A stretch of DNA of 5,353 nt from Rhodobiaceae bacterium. GTDB lineage: Bacteria; Pseudomonadota; Alphaproteobacteria; RS24. A program made the position numbers and the translations under genes. Shown here one piece after another: positions 4,603-5,353 of the stretch. The stretch lies in assembly GCA_002689195.1 (NCBI GenBank), contig NZFC01000009.1:5897-11249 (forward strand), given 5' to 3'. The first letter of the stretch is position 1. Every line of letters begins with the position of its first letter. The notes beneath the pieces are model-generated. The model was not told the origin of the DNA, did no database searches, and saw nothing but the letters and a program-made list of their open reading frames with translations.

Positions 4603-5353
4603 TTATTCACCGTTTGCGGGCGTATCTGTTGTGAATAGATGTGCGCGGTTTGATCCGGTGAACAGCGAATAAAAGCCGCCGCCCAGCGCGCCGCCAATAA
4701 TGAAAAACTGCGCGCCGCTGCCCGCATAGGCCATTTGGTGGCGACCCTGCGGCATGGCGGCCCGCTCCCGCCAGCCTTTATCGGTATAGCGCACATGGCG
4801 CGATAGAACCTTCTGCGTCGACTGGCTGAACCCGCCCGCATAATGCAGGGCACCGTCGACCACCCCAAGCGCGCCGCCGCTGGAGGCTTGCGGCAGTTCC
4901 GCCAAACGCGACCATTTCAGTGTTTTAATGTTGAAGGCCTGAACGGTTTTGGCGTCGCGCCCATCCGCGCGCACACCACCGGCCACAATCAGCAAATCGC
5001 CCTTTTTTGCCCAAGCCGCATTTGCCACCTGCACGGGCATCGCCGCGCCCACGGTTTCCCAACGCCCAAGGCGCGAAACATAACGCAAAACGCGGTCGCT
5101 TTTTTCGCCGACCCCGCCGATTAGATAGATGCTGCCATCGGCAAAAAAACTGGCATGGCCGGCACGCGAGCGCGGCAAGGCTGGCAATTCAACCCAGATG
5201 GCGCTTTGCGGCGTGTACATCCAGACATCGGGCGACATATCGCCGGTCGCCTGGTCGCGCCCGCCGGTAACAAATAGCTGGCCGTTTCCAGCCGTGAGCG
5301 AAAACCGCCACAGGCTGGGCGGCGGCGGGCGGCAGGAGAGGGCGCCCGCGCTG
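4603..5353 (-). CDS. Kelch-repeat beta-propeller protein, N-terminus beyond the window
   Basis: The reading frame is open to the right edge: 38 further codons precede the first in-frame ATG (5238), so at least 249 residues are encoded here and the true start lies outside. Numbered from the first full codon (5352), Gly-Gly doublets occur at 30/31, 79/80, 125/126, 173/174 and 220/221. These are 46-49 residues apart, with a Trp about 18-22 residues after each of the first four (53, 98, 147, 194). This is the classical Kelch blade pattern and gives at least five blades here, so a six- or seven-bladed propeller is likely once the missing part is added. The ATG at 5238 would cut through a blade after its GG, so it is not the start. 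Localisation is unknown because the N-terminus is missing. Kelch propellers include sugar-acting enzymes such as NanM-type epimerases as well as binding proteins. Nothing here decides between them. Confidence 0.85.
   Translation of the reverse strand, partial: SAGALSCRPPPPSLWRFSLTAGNGQLFVTGGRDQATGDMSPDVWMYTPQSAIWVELPALPRSRAGHASFFADGSIYLIGGVGEKSDRVLRYVSRLGRWETVGAAMPVQVANAAWAKKGDLLIVAGGVRADGRDAKTVQAFNIKTLKWSRLAELPQASSGGALGVVDGALHYAGGFSQSTQKVLSRHVRYTDKGWRERAAMPQGRHQMAYAGSGAQFFIIGGALGGGFYSLFTGSNRAHLFTTDTPANGE

Noticed and set aside
1..5353. Mobile element, defence island, CRISPR array or prophage segment
   Set aside because: No transposase, integrase, terminal inverted repeats, direct-repeat arrays or tRNA were seen. 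All the genes look like ordinary chromosomal genes with similar base composition.

Overview
This window looks like chromosomal core sequence from an alphaproteobacterium. The reasons are a clear MipZ division-site ATPase, a DUF1489 protein (a family I know mainly from Alphaproteobacteria), a membrane-anchored Tim14/Pam18-type J-protein, and a D,D-carboxypeptidase carrying a C-terminal SPOR domain. Base composition is moderately GC-rich and even, with no insertion sequence, tRNA, rRNA, CRISPR array or phage gene. I cannot assign an order or genus.

Layout, left to right: (1) the 3' part of a penicillin-binding-protein-type D-Ala-D-Ala carboxypeptidase with a SPOR domain (+), cut by the left edge; (2) a small membrane J-protein (-), whose stop overlaps the carboxypeptidase stop by 4 bp; (3) mipZ (-), upstream of the J-protein and sharing one base with it (TGATG); (4) a 161-bp divergent intergenic region holding the control signals for mipZ on one side and for an SDR-panC pair on the other; (5) an SDR-family oxidoreductase (+); (6) panC (+), starting 3 bp after the SDR stop; (7) a DUF1489 gene (-), converging on panC with a 5-bp gap; (8) a Kelch-repeat beta-propeller protein (-), which is open to the right edge, so its start lies outside the window.

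How the genes may work together: the left half has a cell-division flavour. MipZ positions the Z-ring, and SPOR-domain carboxypeptidases trim peptidoglycan at the septum. The J-protein translationally tied to mipZ is probably a membrane recruiter of DnaK. The middle operon makes pantothenate (PanC) together with an SDR of unknown substrate. DUF1489 and the Kelch protein have no assigned role. Coding density is very high: apart from the 161-bp divergent region, the only gaps are 3, 5 and 49 bp.

I found no convincing new biological system. The most interesting points are the Tim14-like J-protein coupled to mipZ, the unidentified SDR coupled to panC without its own ribosome-binding site, and a perfect 13-bp palindrome abutting the SDR ribosome-binding site.
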